DNA of 64,000 bases from Diphasiastrum complanatum (taxonomy: Eukaryota > Streptophyta > Lycopodiopsida > Lycopodiales > Lycopodiaceae), in NCBI GenBank assembly GCA_029204225.1, contig CM055096.1, positions 66,750,370 through 66,814,369 of the forward strand, given 5' to 3'. The notes under the pieces are model-generated. The model was not told where the DNA came from. It saw nothing but the letters and a program-made list of their open reading frames with translations, and made no database searches. Of the stretch, positions 24,701 to 34,500 are shown piece by piece; within the stretch, counting starts at the first letter, position 1; each line of letters begins with the position of its first letter. Both the position numbers and the translations under genes were made by a program.

Positions 24701-25683
24701 CTCACTTTGCATTCCCCAATTGGAAATATTAACCAAGCTATGTTTAAAGCTTTGAAAACAGCACTTATGATGGCTCTTAGCAAAATCTCCCCAAAATTAG
24801 CAAAGATCATCTTTCTAACATTCCTTAAATTGTTCATCTCTTCAAGCAACAAATGCTTAAAAACACCAATCACATAGTTCTTGACTAAAAAGGTCATAAA
24901 AAATTATGAATGTTAATTATATTATACTCTTCCATATGATTGGATGGTCAAAACTCATATCGTAGTGTAAAAGCAAAACTAAGTCCATTTGATGAATATT
25001 TCTAGTTTGAGAATTACGCCCTGCTTCAAGTTTAGATCTTAATGATTTGTGTTCAAGCTATAGTATTTTTCTTCTTCCAAGAATAGCTTTTTAACATTAA
25101 GCGCAACTCAATGGTTTAGCACCAACCAAAATTGAAACTTCACCTTGAAGCATAGGTTTATGTGTGGTTCAAACTGTGGGGAATGTTCTTAGAAGGCAAC
25201 TGTAGATAACGTGACATCAGAAATATGAAATAAAATCCGTGTAGGAAACAACTTACAAAACAGATATCTTGACTTCTCCAGCTATCAGTCTACAATAATG
25301 TCAAAATTAGCTATAACTACAGCTATCAATGCAACTGGCGAAAAAGACCAGGTTAGATGTCTAGCTTACTTAATCCTACATCTTGTACAAGTTACTGCAT
25401 TGCTATAGCTTCCAGATACAAAATCATGCAGATGATCAACCTCATGACATAACCATTAATGCATCAAGGAAATGACTTCAGATTACAAAGGCATAAGAGG
25501 AAGAAGAACCCATACGGATGCACAGAAAATGTGGGTGGCCATAACAAGAGTGTCCCTTTAACTTACCATTTGCGTGTTTGATTTTAACCGAACAGCCCCT
25601 CGCTTTTTTGAACTGAAACCTTTTGGAGAAGCTCCAGTAATTCCTCCTTGAAGAGCTGATTTTCCAGAGAAAGAATTTGACCT
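15725..25683 (-). CDS. UPF3: UPF3 nonsense-mediated decay factor, 3' half, six exons
   Basis: Six minus-strand exons are proposed: 25,683-25,567; 19,099-18,835; 18,351-18,236; 17,768-16,952; 16,021-15,888; 15,779-15,725 (stop 15,743-15,741). All have GT-AG borders and compatible phases. UPF3 shuttles between nucleus and cytoplasm and links the exon junction complex to UPF2/UPF1 in mRNA surveillance. The diagnostic part is VKNKDRPDRPVWTPRRR, matching the exon-junction-complex binding motif (human UPF3B has RNKDRP), plus the plant-type C-terminus NE-KQMWVAK. The N-terminal Smg4/UPF3 RRM-like domain was not found; it should lie upstream at higher coordinates or outside the window. The last four exons are well supported, the first two less so. 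The identity rests on remembered family motifs, not on a search. Confidence 0.75.
15888..16021 (-). CDS. UPF3: UPF3 penultimate coding exon
   Basis: Acceptor TTCAATTCAG and donor GAG|GTTATA frame 134 nt. It enters in phase 1 (completing a Gly codon) and leaves in phase 0. It encodes GSTKPGSRGDRIISG, then GGKSAKRAGGAVVF and NE. Gly/Ser/Lys-rich sequence before the KQxWV end is usual in plant UPF3. Confidence 0.75.
16952..17768 (-). CDS. UPF3: UPF3 large C-terminal exon with EJC-binding motif
   Basis: Acceptor AATTTGCAG and donor TTGG|GTAAGG bound an 817-nt open exon. It encodes a Ser/Gln-rich disordered stretch (ELANANSSYLNKESGAISQK), then at about 17,270-17,206 the basic motif RRVKNKDRPDRPVWTPRRR. 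This motif docks UPF3 onto the eIF4A3-MAGO-Y14 surface of the exon junction complex. An acidic/Ser-rich tail ends SIVDSISESLTLG. A Phe/Leu-rich stretch (LCTFYKKHTFFNSTSFSLS, about 17,455-17,400) looks unlike the rest and could be a retained in-frame intron; the frame stays open through it. Confidence 0.8.
18236..18351 (-). CDS. UPF3: UPF3 middle exon (116 nt)
   Basis: Acceptor AAATGCAG and donor ATT|GTAAGT frame a 116-nt exon that enters in phase 1 and leaves in phase 0. It encodes IVPEGTFYGADVRKD, then NKREILRRKQPVEKVKED, a charged segment. The exit phase fits the next exon (starting ELANAN). It is assigned to UPF3 by position, phase and charged composition, not by a strong motif. Confidence 0.55.
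18835..19099 (-). CDS. UPF3: UPF3 middle exon (265 nt), probable
   Basis: Acceptor TATAACAG and a candidate donor ATAG|GTAGTT bound an open 265-nt stretch. It encodes HSMDSAVPTIASQKEVH, a basic run (GKRKNDRDEVKDKKVVHE) and a Ser/Thr-rich tail. Leaving in phase 1 with a G, it joins the next exon as a Val codon. The frame remains open past this donor, so another donor is possible. Confidence 0.5.
19100..20099. other. UPF3 intron sequence upstream (left) of copia element 2
   Basis: No convincing exon. A short minus-strand stretch at 19,225-19,290 (LHERIEKPLSSVSQF) follows a T-rich acceptor-like tract, but its phase does not fit the neighbouring exon. From about 19,860 rightward the sequence may already belong to the 5' LTR of the copia element. 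Confidence 0.35.
20100..20282 (+). mobile_element. 3' part of a copia 5' LTR with TATA box
   Basis: TATATAA at 20,120-20,126 is followed by a transcribed-looking region ending CA at 20,281-20,282, three bases before a tRNA-Met-type primer binding site. This is the U3/R/U5 order of an LTR. The LTR start could not be fixed because the 3' LTR is missing. Confidence 0.55.
20286..20296 (+). other. Primer binding site (initiator tRNA-Met type)
   Basis: TGGTATCAAAG matches the TGGTATCAGAG primer binding site found just inside the 5' LTR of most plant copia elements (one mismatch). It fixes the orientation of the element. Confidence 0.75.
20989..21166. repeat. Tandem duplication, 89-bp unit, two copies
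   Basis: Unit 1 (20,989-21,077) and unit 2 (21,078-21,166) both start GGATGATA(G/A)ATTTTGT and differ at only a few positions. Each contains shorter repeats of GGAACCNACAA about 22 bp apart, so the leader is repetitive at two scales. Confidence 0.9.
21290..21740 (+). pseudogene. copia Gag start fused to GAG-pre-integrase by deletion
   Basis: About 21,310-21,400 encodes LLEGSKPDSTNFSIWKFKM (copia Gag N-terminus, compare L-G-NYxxWK-KM). At about 21,430 the text becomes DIKDALYVPSIKKDLLSV, then LWHERFGHLNYDSL and, after a stop at 21,607, CESCVFGKHHRQKFP. The remaining Gag and the protease are missing between these, a deletion of roughly 1 kb relative to full-length elements. Confidence 0.8.
21774..22330 (+). 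pseudogene. copia integrase, degenerate
   Basis: Recognisable pieces are VHTDGYDPL (the first catalytic Asp is kept, in a shifted frame), VYLLKNKSETFRSFTWFKAQ, KILRSDKG (shifted) and KANGIKRQF, then NGV-ERKN in another frame. At least eight stops or shifts are present. Linker sequence KSARWYYETIKYGVILEQ follows. Confidence 0.75.
22791..23535 (+). pseudogene. copia reverse transcriptase, degenerate
   Basis: The first frame gives NRTWRLVHLPTGKKAIGCKW and YRTKYKSDGSIDKHKARLVA. The second, from 23,260, gives VMYVNDLIITS, then KDLGSLYYFLKIEV and GLFISQSKYAHELL. The catalytic YVDD is YVND (23,266-23,277), so the first Asp is Asn. The middle (23,000-23,260) is shifted. Confidence 0.85.
23681..25566. 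other. UPF3 intron, right of copia element 2
   Basis: AT-rich, no recognised exon or element. A minus-strand frame at 24,897-24,640 has no family resemblance and non-coding composition. Confidence 0.4.
25567..25683 (-). CDS. UPF3: UPF3 upstream exon, probable (117 nt)
   Basis: Acceptor AAAACAG|AGG and donor ATG|GTAAGT frame 39 codons in phase 0: RSNSFSGKSALQGG, then ASPKGFSSKKRGAVRLKSN and TQM. In plant UPF3 a Ser/Gly-rich segment with RS-S-GK and KRG-KR motifs follows the Smg4 domain and precedes a YVLRD segment. A YVLRD exon was not found between here and 19,099, so a small exon may be missing. Confidence 0.5.
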
Positions 25684-26319
25684 CTGTTTTGATCAAAGAA
25701 AGAGAATTTCACATTTTCAATGATATGGCACAGAACCGGGAATTCTATATCAAACGTGACAAGCGATTCAAAAATAAAAAACATAAAACTATGGCATACA
25801 GCTATATGTGCCTAAAAAGTTATTGAATATAAACTATGGCATAGAGCTATATGTACCTAAAACATTGTTGATTATCAAAACTATGCTCATAAAGCTAAAA
25901 AATACCAGTGTTCGTACAATGACTTTTGAGAGGGCCAAGTTGATGTAAAAACTTTGAATCTGTTGCAATAGCTTTTAAAACTGTTCTGTATAACAGCCAT
26001 ATACTAACTAGAGTTCACGACCTAGCTCTACAAAAGGCAATGGACATGAATCCTCTCCTACTTGGGCTGTGGAGTTGCAGATAAAGACATTATATACTGA
26101 AATTTATTAAGCCATGCTTCCAAGAAGAAAGAAGTCCATACTAACAAGAGAAGCACAGACACAAGGAATTACTTCCTGATTCCGGTCTTGAAAAAGAGAA
26201 AGACTCCACTCTTTGGCCATGATCAAAGAAGGAGATCATCAATTCATCAAGGTTTTACGGATCTGGAATGTTGTGGATGCGATTCTTCATGGAACCTTTA
26301 CAACTTCAGCAAAATGATC

Positions 26320-28352
26320 ACTTGAGGGCAAGACTACGGCCAAGGAAGTACTAGAGCTTGTATATTCTAATCCGTGTGGTGTCCTAAACACGCCAGATCT
26401 ACAAGGGGGCATATTATTTCATGAACTTTGTGGATAACCTTAAACAAAAGGTTTGGGTTTATTTCTTGAGACAAAAATCTGAAGCTATCAAGTACTTCAA
26501 ACGATTCAAAACTTTGGTAGAGAATCAAACAAACAAGAGGATAAAGATGCTTGGATCAAACAAAGGTGATGAGCACATTATTGGTGAATTCATTAAGTTT
26601 GGCAAGGCAAGTGGAATTAAGAGAAAATGTGCTGAAAGCAAGGGGGTTATCAAGTTCCTTCTGGGTTGAAGTGGTCTATACCACTGTATTCTTCTTGAAT
26701 CCAAGCCCAATGAAAGCTGTTAAAGAAATCATGTTTGAAGAGGCATAAAGTGGAAACAAGCCAAACGTGGGCCTCATACAAGTATTTGGTTGCATGGCCT
26801 ATGCACATATACCTAAGGATTCAAGGAAAAATATGGACACCAACTCAAATAATTGCATATTTTTGGGATACATTGACCAAAAAAAAGTATGTGTACTTCA
26901 TGATCTCAAGAGTAGGAAGACAATCTTAAGTAAAGATGTGATTTTCAATGACGATCATTCACCCAAAGTTGATGAACATGAGATGCAAAAAACTAGCAAG
27001 TTCATACCTCATAGAGTCCAGAGATAAGGCATTTGGCCAAGAATCTCATGAGTTACAAGGATAATCACTATCTTCAAAACCACATCAGCTTGGGAACGTT
27101 GTAGGAAAAGCTAAAGACTCAAGGAAACGAAAGACTATGCCAGCACCACCATCCTCACCAAGTAAGAGGTTACCAAGATGGTATTAGCAAGCAATCAAAG
27201 AGGGGCAAATCCTTGAAGAGGTTGAAAGCATGACCAAGGAGCAAGGAGATCTTCAGGGCAACTTTAACATCAAGAGAGAAGAACAAACTTTGCCCTTATG
27301 ACTAATATTCTGGATTCACACAAGCCTCATTCATTTCACGAAGCAGTGAAGGAGAAAGTATGGCAAGATGGCATGCAAGAGGAGTATGGCTTCTATCATG
27401 TAGATCGATACTTGGGGAACTCAAATTGCCAGATGGAAAGTAGCCATTGGTTGATGGGTCTACAAGACCAAGTTCCAGGAAAATGGAACTAGCGTAAGGA
27501 ATGCTTGGTATGTAAGCTTATAATAAGGTCTCTATAGTTTGAAATAGGCACCAAGGGCTTGGTGTAGTCGTATTGAACAACTATTCACAAAACAAAACTC
27601 GATAAAAGTAATTGCGACACTAATATTTGTCGAGGGGCATATTGTCATTATTGTTCGCTATGTTGACAATTTAGTCATCATTAGTAGCAATATGCGTCTT
27701 ATTACTAAAGTCAAGAGTGACCTTTCACATGAATTTGACATGAAAATTCTGGGTTTGCTTTGCTATTGCTTTGGAATAGAACCACGAAGAAAAAATCATT
27801 CTCTTAATTGCATAAGCAAAGTATGCAAAAGAAAACTAGGATTCAACATGCACGATTGCAAGCACATAAGTACTCCTATTGACACAAGGAACAAGCCATC
27901 CAAGGATGACGGTACCTCTTTTCAAGGGATGAGACTCTTTATTCACAATTGATGGATAGCATAATCTATCTAACCACTACAAGGCCAAATATTACTATGC
28001 AGTGTCATTTTATGTCTACTATGATTGAGGCCGACTTGGAAGCAACCATGCAAAGCAACTTCAAGATATGGGATTGATGGTGACCTTTGGCTGGAAGTTG
28101 CATATTGTCACAATCATAGTTGTACAATTGGCCCAAAAAAATGGTTTATTATGCAAGGACAGAGCACATTGAGGTGGATCAGCAGTTTATACGAAAATAC
28201 ATAATGGGGAGATACACCTCTAGTACTACGGAAGACTACAGCATTGACAAGCAGATTGCACACATCTTTGCTTAGCCAATTAGTAAAGAAATTTTTTAAA
28301 GTTAAGGCAATTGTTAGGTGTTAGGTTGAATAAAGTAGCCATTAAGAGGGAT
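26320..28352 (+). mobile_element. Ty1/copia remnant 3
   Basis: The order is integrase (KEVLELVYSNPCGV at about 26,350; KVWVYFLRQKSEAIKYF at 26,450), integrase C-terminus (VFGCMAYAHIPKDSRKN at 26,780), linker, RT (27,298-27,952), RNase H (28,000-28,290) and a polypurine tract. The first integrase Asp is Asn (YSN for HSD). It is fragmentary, with many stops. If UPF3 continues upstream, this element lies in a UPF3 intron, again antisense to the gene. Confidence 0.8.
27298..27952 (+). pseudogene. copia reverse transcriptase, degenerate
   Basis: Pieces: EAVKEKVWQDGMQEEYG (RVT_2 start), SLKQAPRAW (shifted, 27,530-27,570), IIVRYVDNLVIISSN, then DLSHEFDMKILGLLCYCFGI and CKHISTPIDTRNKPSK. The catalytic box is YVDN (27,659-27,670), so the second Asp is Asn. 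Confidence 0.8.
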
Positions 28353-28400
28353 GTTGAAATATATGCCTATTTCACTCCTTTTGGCTAAGTAGATTTATTA
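28340..28400 (+). other. Polypurine tract and 3' LTR start of copia remnant 3
   Basis: TAAGAGGGA at about 28,344-28,352 is followed by TGTTGAAATATATGCC. A purine run ending in GGGA followed by TGTTGAAATATA is the standard internal/LTR junction of many plant copia elements. The LTR end is not visible because no partner LTR was found. Confidence 0.6.
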
Positions 28401-30545
28401 TATGTTTCTTGTATAGATGTAGTGGGGACAATGAAATGTAAATACATAGTAACCCAATTTGTAATTTTTGCAAGTAGTCCTCCAATAAGTGGTGAGTGGT
28501 AAAAGTTGCTTTCCTCTTCTTAAGATTACGGTCTTGCTCCAAATCACTACACAAATGAAGACATACAAGAGAATAAAAAAACTAGCAAGTGGGCCTAGAG
28601 GTTGACACCTCATAATTGTGCATGTATTTTGCGGAGCTTGGCTCCATCTTAAATCTTAACTGGGAAGTCTCCACTTTTGGAGTCCAACACTTGAGTTAAG
28701 GAGCTTAAGCAAGATTCATTTGTGTTTTGTGTTCTTCGTAATTTCTACTTGGCTCTAGTTTTAGTGTCTTCTATAGGGATCAACATTAGGCCTACAAACT
28801 TTTCACAAATTTTCCTAAATTCAAAATATCTATTTGTGAAATTGGAATATATCCAATTTCACAAATTTAATTTGAGATTGAATAGCATATCCAACATAGC
28901 ATCATGATCCAATAAAGAGGATCAAGAAAGGTTTAAAAGTTCAATCAAAAGCTCATGTAACTAACTTGGAGACATATATCAATGTTCTTCTATGGTAATA
29001 ACAAACATAACAAAGGTAATCACAATCTTTAACCTTATGGAGTCCACCCACAAAGTCTTAGACCATTAACTCCACCATACATAATGCAGACCAATGCCAC
29101 ATAGTTGTACACTATTATGGACATGAATACAAACATATTCATTTGGGCCCTTCTGTTGTAACATTGGACATTGTTTTGTTCTTTGCCTCGTGGACCATAC
29201 TCACATACTTTATAAATATTTTGTTTTCATTACTTCTAAACAGTTGTTGGACTATGAGACCTAGTAGCTCACAAATCCTAATTGGATGAGTCTACGTGAC
29301 AATAGCACTAACTTTATCTTGGTAGCTTCCTTAGAACACCATAGTCCTTAGGGATCTTCCTCCTACAGTGACTCCTCCTTCCATTCCAACAACAACCTTG
29401 AGGAACAACTATTTCAATGAGGGATACTTTTACAAATCGTTGGACCTACAATCCACTTAAATTCTTCTCTAGCAATTGCCATTCTAGTATCAATGAGCCC
29501 GCTTTTTCTATCAATGATTGACTATTGGGCAGCTCTTGTTGCATCAACCATGACCTAGGGGCACTTATCTACATCAAGATCACTTTCATTATCATCATCG
29601 AGTGCATTTCACCATCAATAGGTATATGTTGTTTATCCAAATTGCCACGGGTTCATATCCAACATCTTCTTCACCAATGAAAGCTTTTGCAATTCACTTT
29701 CTTGGCTTGGAGGAACAATATTTCGTGCTCTCACATACTAGCATTGACTGATACATTTTGCCTAGATTCAGTTCGACCCTTTGTGGGTTACAATAGTACA
29801 TAGATACAGTACATTGTTTTTATGAGGAGAGATTGTTAGATCTCAATATAAAGAAGACCAACATCATGCCTTTCACTCCATCTTGATCTTTTATGTTGGC
29901 AAGCCAATCATTGGAAGCACTTGAGGGCACCAAATTTTGGTATGAACTTGGTTGCGTAATCTAGAAAAGGGCTAGTCCTCCTTAGTTGACATGGAAAAGT
30001 TTCGCTTTTGAGGACATATACACAATGTAAGCAGTGTCACATGTTCAACATGATCGTCACACCTCTGGCTTTGTATGTGGCCGTATTTTTATGTCTTCGA
30101 ATAACCATGTTATCAAGCATGTACGAGTAAATGATCGGTCCCACATCAAATTATCTTGGCAAAATAAGCCAAACCACGAATACACCTGTATGCCATATTT
30201 CAATTCATCATCTACTTCCACGGAGTCATAGCATTTGCGAAGAACAAGTGATGATACTTGTGGATTGTACTTACATCATCTAAATAACTTCATGAAAGAG
30301 GTCATAGCCTATCTTGCTATTTGCAAGTCTTGTCGTTAATAGACTCTATTGGCGTATTCTTCTCCCATCTTCCAAAGGGGACCACTCCCACATCAAGTTG
30401 AACATTCACAAGGGATACACCAAAGAGTTTAGGCAGGCCCATTGAACGTCGAGCCATACTTGCACACTTCCTTGCGATAGAAGACATAGATGATCCTATT
30501 CTACCATGTTACCTTGAAAAATCTTTGGGGCAGTGTCGGATCTCA
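28401..30545. other. Gene-free AT-rich stretch
   Basis: No supported gene. The beginning is probably 3' LTR sequence. Around 29,040-29,095 there is similarity to 12,510-12,560. Frames here are short and without family motifs. No Smg4/UPF3-domain exon was found on the minus strand. Confidence 0.4.
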
Positions 30546-30547
30546 TC

Positions 30548-30664
30548 ACATTAGCCTCAAATGGAGACGGACAACTCCATGGGATTCCTAGAGAGAAAGA
30601 ATTTTGCAAGTTATGTGGAGAGGTGGACATGAAGGAGCACTTTATCTTCCATTGTCTAATATTT
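30548..30664 (+). pseudogene. LINE-type RT C-terminal zinc-binding fragment, tentative
   Basis: The frame reads GDGQLHGIPREKEFCKLCGE, then EHFIFHCLIF and stop. C-x2-C followed by EHF-(x3)-HC, preceded by I-P-R-E, resembles the zinc-binding tail after LINE reverse transcriptases (compare PREERLCxxC...HFxxxCP). No RT is recognisable upstream, so it is a short relic if real. Confidence 0.35.
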
Positions 30665-30678
30665 TAAGAGATTAGTAA

Positions 30679-30682
<4 letters not shown>

Positions 30683-30757
<75 letters not shown>
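30683..30757. repeat. (CT)n microsatellite
   Basis: About 37 CT units directly precede GC-rich transposon-end sequence. In element D a (CT)n array also lies just inside the same kind of GC-rich terminus, so this is probably the edge of a truncated family 2 element. Confidence 0.95.
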
Positions 30758-30760
<3 letters not shown>

Positions 30761-30910
30761 CGCATCCGGACGCTGGACGCGCCAGTTGGACACGTCCACC
30801 GTCCCCAAAAAAAAAAATTAAAAACAGGACGCGTCCGACCCCGCTTCTGGGTCCGGGCATCGGACGCGGACGCCAAAGGGTTGCGTCCGACCCGGACCCT
30901 CATGTCTGAT
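30758..30910. mobile_element. Family 2 type right terminus, isolated copy 1
   Basis: GC-rich sequence made of GGACGCG/CGCGTCC words ends in GACCCGGACCCTCATGTCTG next to (TA)n. The same ending occurs at the right end of element D (57,580-57,753) and at 62,232-62,318. Here it follows a (CT)n array, as in D, but no transposase is attached. Confidence 0.6.
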
Positions 30911-30930
30911 ATATATATATATATATATAT

Positions 30931-31092
30931 AAGGAAGCGGACCCCAGGCGCGATTGCCCGCGTCCGCGTCCGGACCCGGACGCGTCCGACCCCTGGACGC
31001 CGGGTCGGACGTGTCCAATTTTTTTTTTTTTTTGAAAAAAAAAAAACAGATGCATTCGGGGGTCCGGACGCATCCGGACGCCATTTTTTTTT

Positions 31093-31124
<32 letters not shown>

Positions 31125-31182
31125 CGGACGCCTCCGGACGCTGACGCACCCCTGACACGTCCGCTCCGCCATCCGCTTCCTT
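30931..31182. mobile_element. 252-bp MITE-like element with 11-bp inverted ends
   Basis: AAGGAAGCGGA (30,931-30,941) is perfectly inverted as TCCGCTTCCTT (31,172-31,182), and both ends lie next to (TA)n. The interior is GGACGCG-type GC-rich sequence with poly(T)/poly(A) runs; it has no coding capacity. The same AAGGAAGCGGA begins the family 2 elements at 37,391 and 51,757, so this is probably a non-autonomous relative. Confidence 0.7.
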
Positions 31183-31186
31183 CAAT

Positions 31187-31228
<42 letters not shown>
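31187..31228. repeat. (TA)n tract at element boundary
   Basis: Alternating TA separates the MITE from element A. The last 8 bp (31,221-31,228, ATATATAT) match the 8 bp after the right end of A, as expected for a hAT target-site duplication. Confidence 0.85.
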
Positions 31229-31230
<2 letters not shown>

Positions 31231-31563
31231 TAGGTCCCGTGGTACTGGGTACCGCGGGACCATACTGGTACCGCGGTACCACAATATAATAATATATTTA
31301 TTATTTAATATTTTTAAAAAAAAATTTACCTAAACCTACCCGCCCCCCTCGCATTTCCTCTAAAAAAATTTTGCGCCCTCTCCGCCCTGCCATCGCTGCT
31401 GGTTTTTCTTGCCTGCCTTTGATTCCTTGCGTCGCCCATCGCCCACGCAACGCCCTGCCTTGCATCTGATTTCCTTTGCCCTGCATACGCCCATTTTCAG
31501 CGTCTCTCCAACAGTGAACCCTGCTGTTTTTTTTCCAGCAATCCATCCCTCATTTCATCTGCA

Positions 31564-34500
31564 ATGGTGCAATCCGACCTTTCCGGTCTGTGGGACGAGG
31601 TAGACATTGTCAGGCGGGTTGCCGACAAGGCCAACAAGACCGGTCAGAAGATCGTGCGCTGCCGATACTGTCTCGTCGAGTTTGCTGCATCCCTCACTCG
31701 CCTTAAAGGCCATCTGCTCGGTGCACGCGCCAAAAATGGTGCCACCTTGAATGCTGCCCCTTGTGGCAGCATGACCATCCCCGACAGGCAGCGACTACTG
31801 GACACCTACGGGCCGCGGCTCGTGGCAGGGGAGAACACCATTTCGGAGGGCGTTCTCCGATTTTGCACCGCTCCTTATGTGACTAACCCAGAGTTGTTGC
31901 CTGCTTGGCTGGCACGCACGAGGAGAGGGAGTGCATCCTCCTCCGGTCCCTTTGCCCATCAGACAGTTCTGCCTCATGCACACCCATCTGCTCAGATTCC
32001 GGTGGATCCCGTCCCATCGCGTCCGACAGTTGCCACTGCGGTTCCACCACCACCCACTGTTGCTCGCACTCCACCAGTCTACGACTTTCTCATGGACTCT
32101 CCGCCACCCGAGCAGGCCCAGGATGCTACTGCTGGGGCCTTCGAGGATGTGGAAGAGACCCCTTCTTCCTTCCCTTCCCATCCGGATGACCTCCTCAGCC
32201 AGCAGTTTTCGTACCCCATGCCAGATGTTGCCCCTCCACCAGTGCACCCCACCTATGCTGCTGCACCCATCCCTGCCAGTGCATCCCACTCTCCCCATTC
32301 CACGTCTACAGCCAATGCATCCACCAGCGCCCAGCCTGTCGCGTCATCGTCCATTCCCGTCACGGTTGGTGCACCATGCTGGAGGTCCACCACCCGTCGT
32401 CCACCAGTGAGAGCCCTCGTGCAGCATACCATTCGCGGCGCGCATCAGCCGCACATGGACAGAGAGGCCACACAGGCCGTGGCCAGTCTGGTTTACGAGC
32501 TGAACCTGCCCTTTGCCATCACCGACTCTGAGCCCTTCAGAAGGGCCTTCCGCCTTGCACAGTCTGTCAGCCCTAGCTAGAGAGTCCCTAGTTCAGAGGT
32601 TGTCCGCACACACATGCTGAGGGATAGGGTCGAGTCCTTGTCTAGAGAGATGGAGCCTCTGCGTCGGCACTGGGCCACTTACGGTTGCAGCATCATGTCC
32701 GATGGCTGGACTGATGTCAGGAGGAGGCCGATCCTCAACATACTGGTCTCCAGCTGCATGGGCACACAGTTTTTGAGGGCAGTGGATTGCAGCAGGGGGG
32801 GGAGAGTCATATCTGCAGAGTTCATGTTTGATGTCATCAGGTCTTCCATCCTAGCCATAGGCCCACAGCATGTCGTCACGGTGGTGACGGACAATGCCAC
32901 GAACTGCATTCAGATGGGTGTACTGCTAGAGGCCGAGTTCCCTCATATTGTTCATACCCCCTGTGCAGCCCACGGCATAGACCTTCTGATGGGGGACATT
33001 GGAGCACTTCCCTGGGTTAGAGCCATCGTCCGGGAGGCCCTCTTCCTAGTGACTATTGTCACCAGAAAGAGGCGTGTTCTTGCCATGTTCCGAGTGTTCA
33101 GCCATCTGGACCTCCGTAAGCCAGCCCCCACGCGCTTTGCATTCGACTTGGTGGTCATCGACCGTTTGATCAGGTGCAGGGCCCAGCTTCTACAGATGGT
33201 TGCCAGTGATCTTTGGTGTGCCAGTACATTTCCGCACACTGAGGATGGGGAGCACTTTTCTTCCACGGTGAGGGGAGACCAGTTCTGGAGGGATGCACAG
33301 ACATTGTCAGGACTGCTTCGACCACTCTACATTGTGCTCCGCATGGCTGACAGCGAGGGGTCGACACTTGGACTGGTGTATGAGCTCATGGACCGGATTG
33401 GACAGTTACTGCAGCTACCCATCTTGCAGCCAGAGAGGTAAGCGGTACAGTGTTGCAATTGACCTTTATCTTTTTAGTACTTGCTAGTTTGTTTTTCTGT
33501 CAGTGTTAAGCTTTTTCGTAATGCCCTAAACCACATGCCCCTCACCTGCAGGATGACAGAGCTGAAGTTCATATGGGAGACGCGGTGGAACTACTTCCAC
33601 AGGAGTATCCACAGCGTTGCACACATGTTGCATCCCCTCTTCCTCTCTCCGACAAAGATCGCAGACAGAGAGCTCGAGGCCGATTGGCTTCAGTACATTC
33701 ACAGGGTGGGTCCACACATAGGTTTGGATCCTCATGGAGGAGCTCGCTGCATTTCGTTTCGGCATGGGCACATTCGGCCACCCGGCTGCCCAGGACCCAG
33801 AGAGGAGGCAGCTACCCATTACCTGGTGGACCATGTTCGGTAGCACATACCCATCTATACAGCGTCTTGCACTGCGTGTCCTTTCTCAGGTATGCATCTC
33901 ATTTTATCCTCCATTTTTTGTGTTTCGTTGAAGTTTCACCTCTGCCACAATGTGCTGAACAGGACTGTGCTGCCTCTGTGTGTGAGCGTAATTGGAGCAC
34001 ATGGGCACTGATTCACACGAGGAGAAGGAACCGCTTGTCAGTGAGTCAGTTGGAGCGGTTGGTGTTCTGTAGCACCAACGCACGTCTCGCCAGGAGGCTT
34101 CCGACCATTACGAGCGCATTGCAGGTGATAAGCTAACCTTTCATAGCATGTTGGTTGACTCCTGGTATGTTGGTTTCATTTCTTGATAGAGTTGTTTCTC
34201 TGACATGCCAATTTTAAACCTTGCAGACGAAGATATCAAATTTGGAGCGCGAGGTTGACTTGCCTACGGACAGCACCCATCCCATGCCTGCAGATGACCT
34301 GGGCACACAGTTGATGGCAGAGAGAGAGAGGGAGCTTGCCGAGATGAGAGAGAGAGAGAGAGCTTGGGCTTGAGCACAGAGAGCCCCCATTGTATGAGGC
34401 AGATGAGCCAGTGTCAGAGGATGAGCATGATGAGGATGAGCCCATTCAGGTTGTGTTTGCCAGACCAGAGAGGGATGAGGCAGATTATACAGGTGCAGGG

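Noticed and set aside
24640-24897. 85-codon minus-strand ORF in the UPF3 intron region
   Set aside because: No UPF3 or other family resemblance and no good splice sites in phase.
31795-32410. Long alternative-frame ORFs across the Pro-rich linker of the transposases (also at 44,369, 45,891 and 58,568)
   Set aside because: They overlap the real frame identified by the BED and DUF659 motifs and by splice phases. GC-rich, Pro-coding DNA stays open in other frames.
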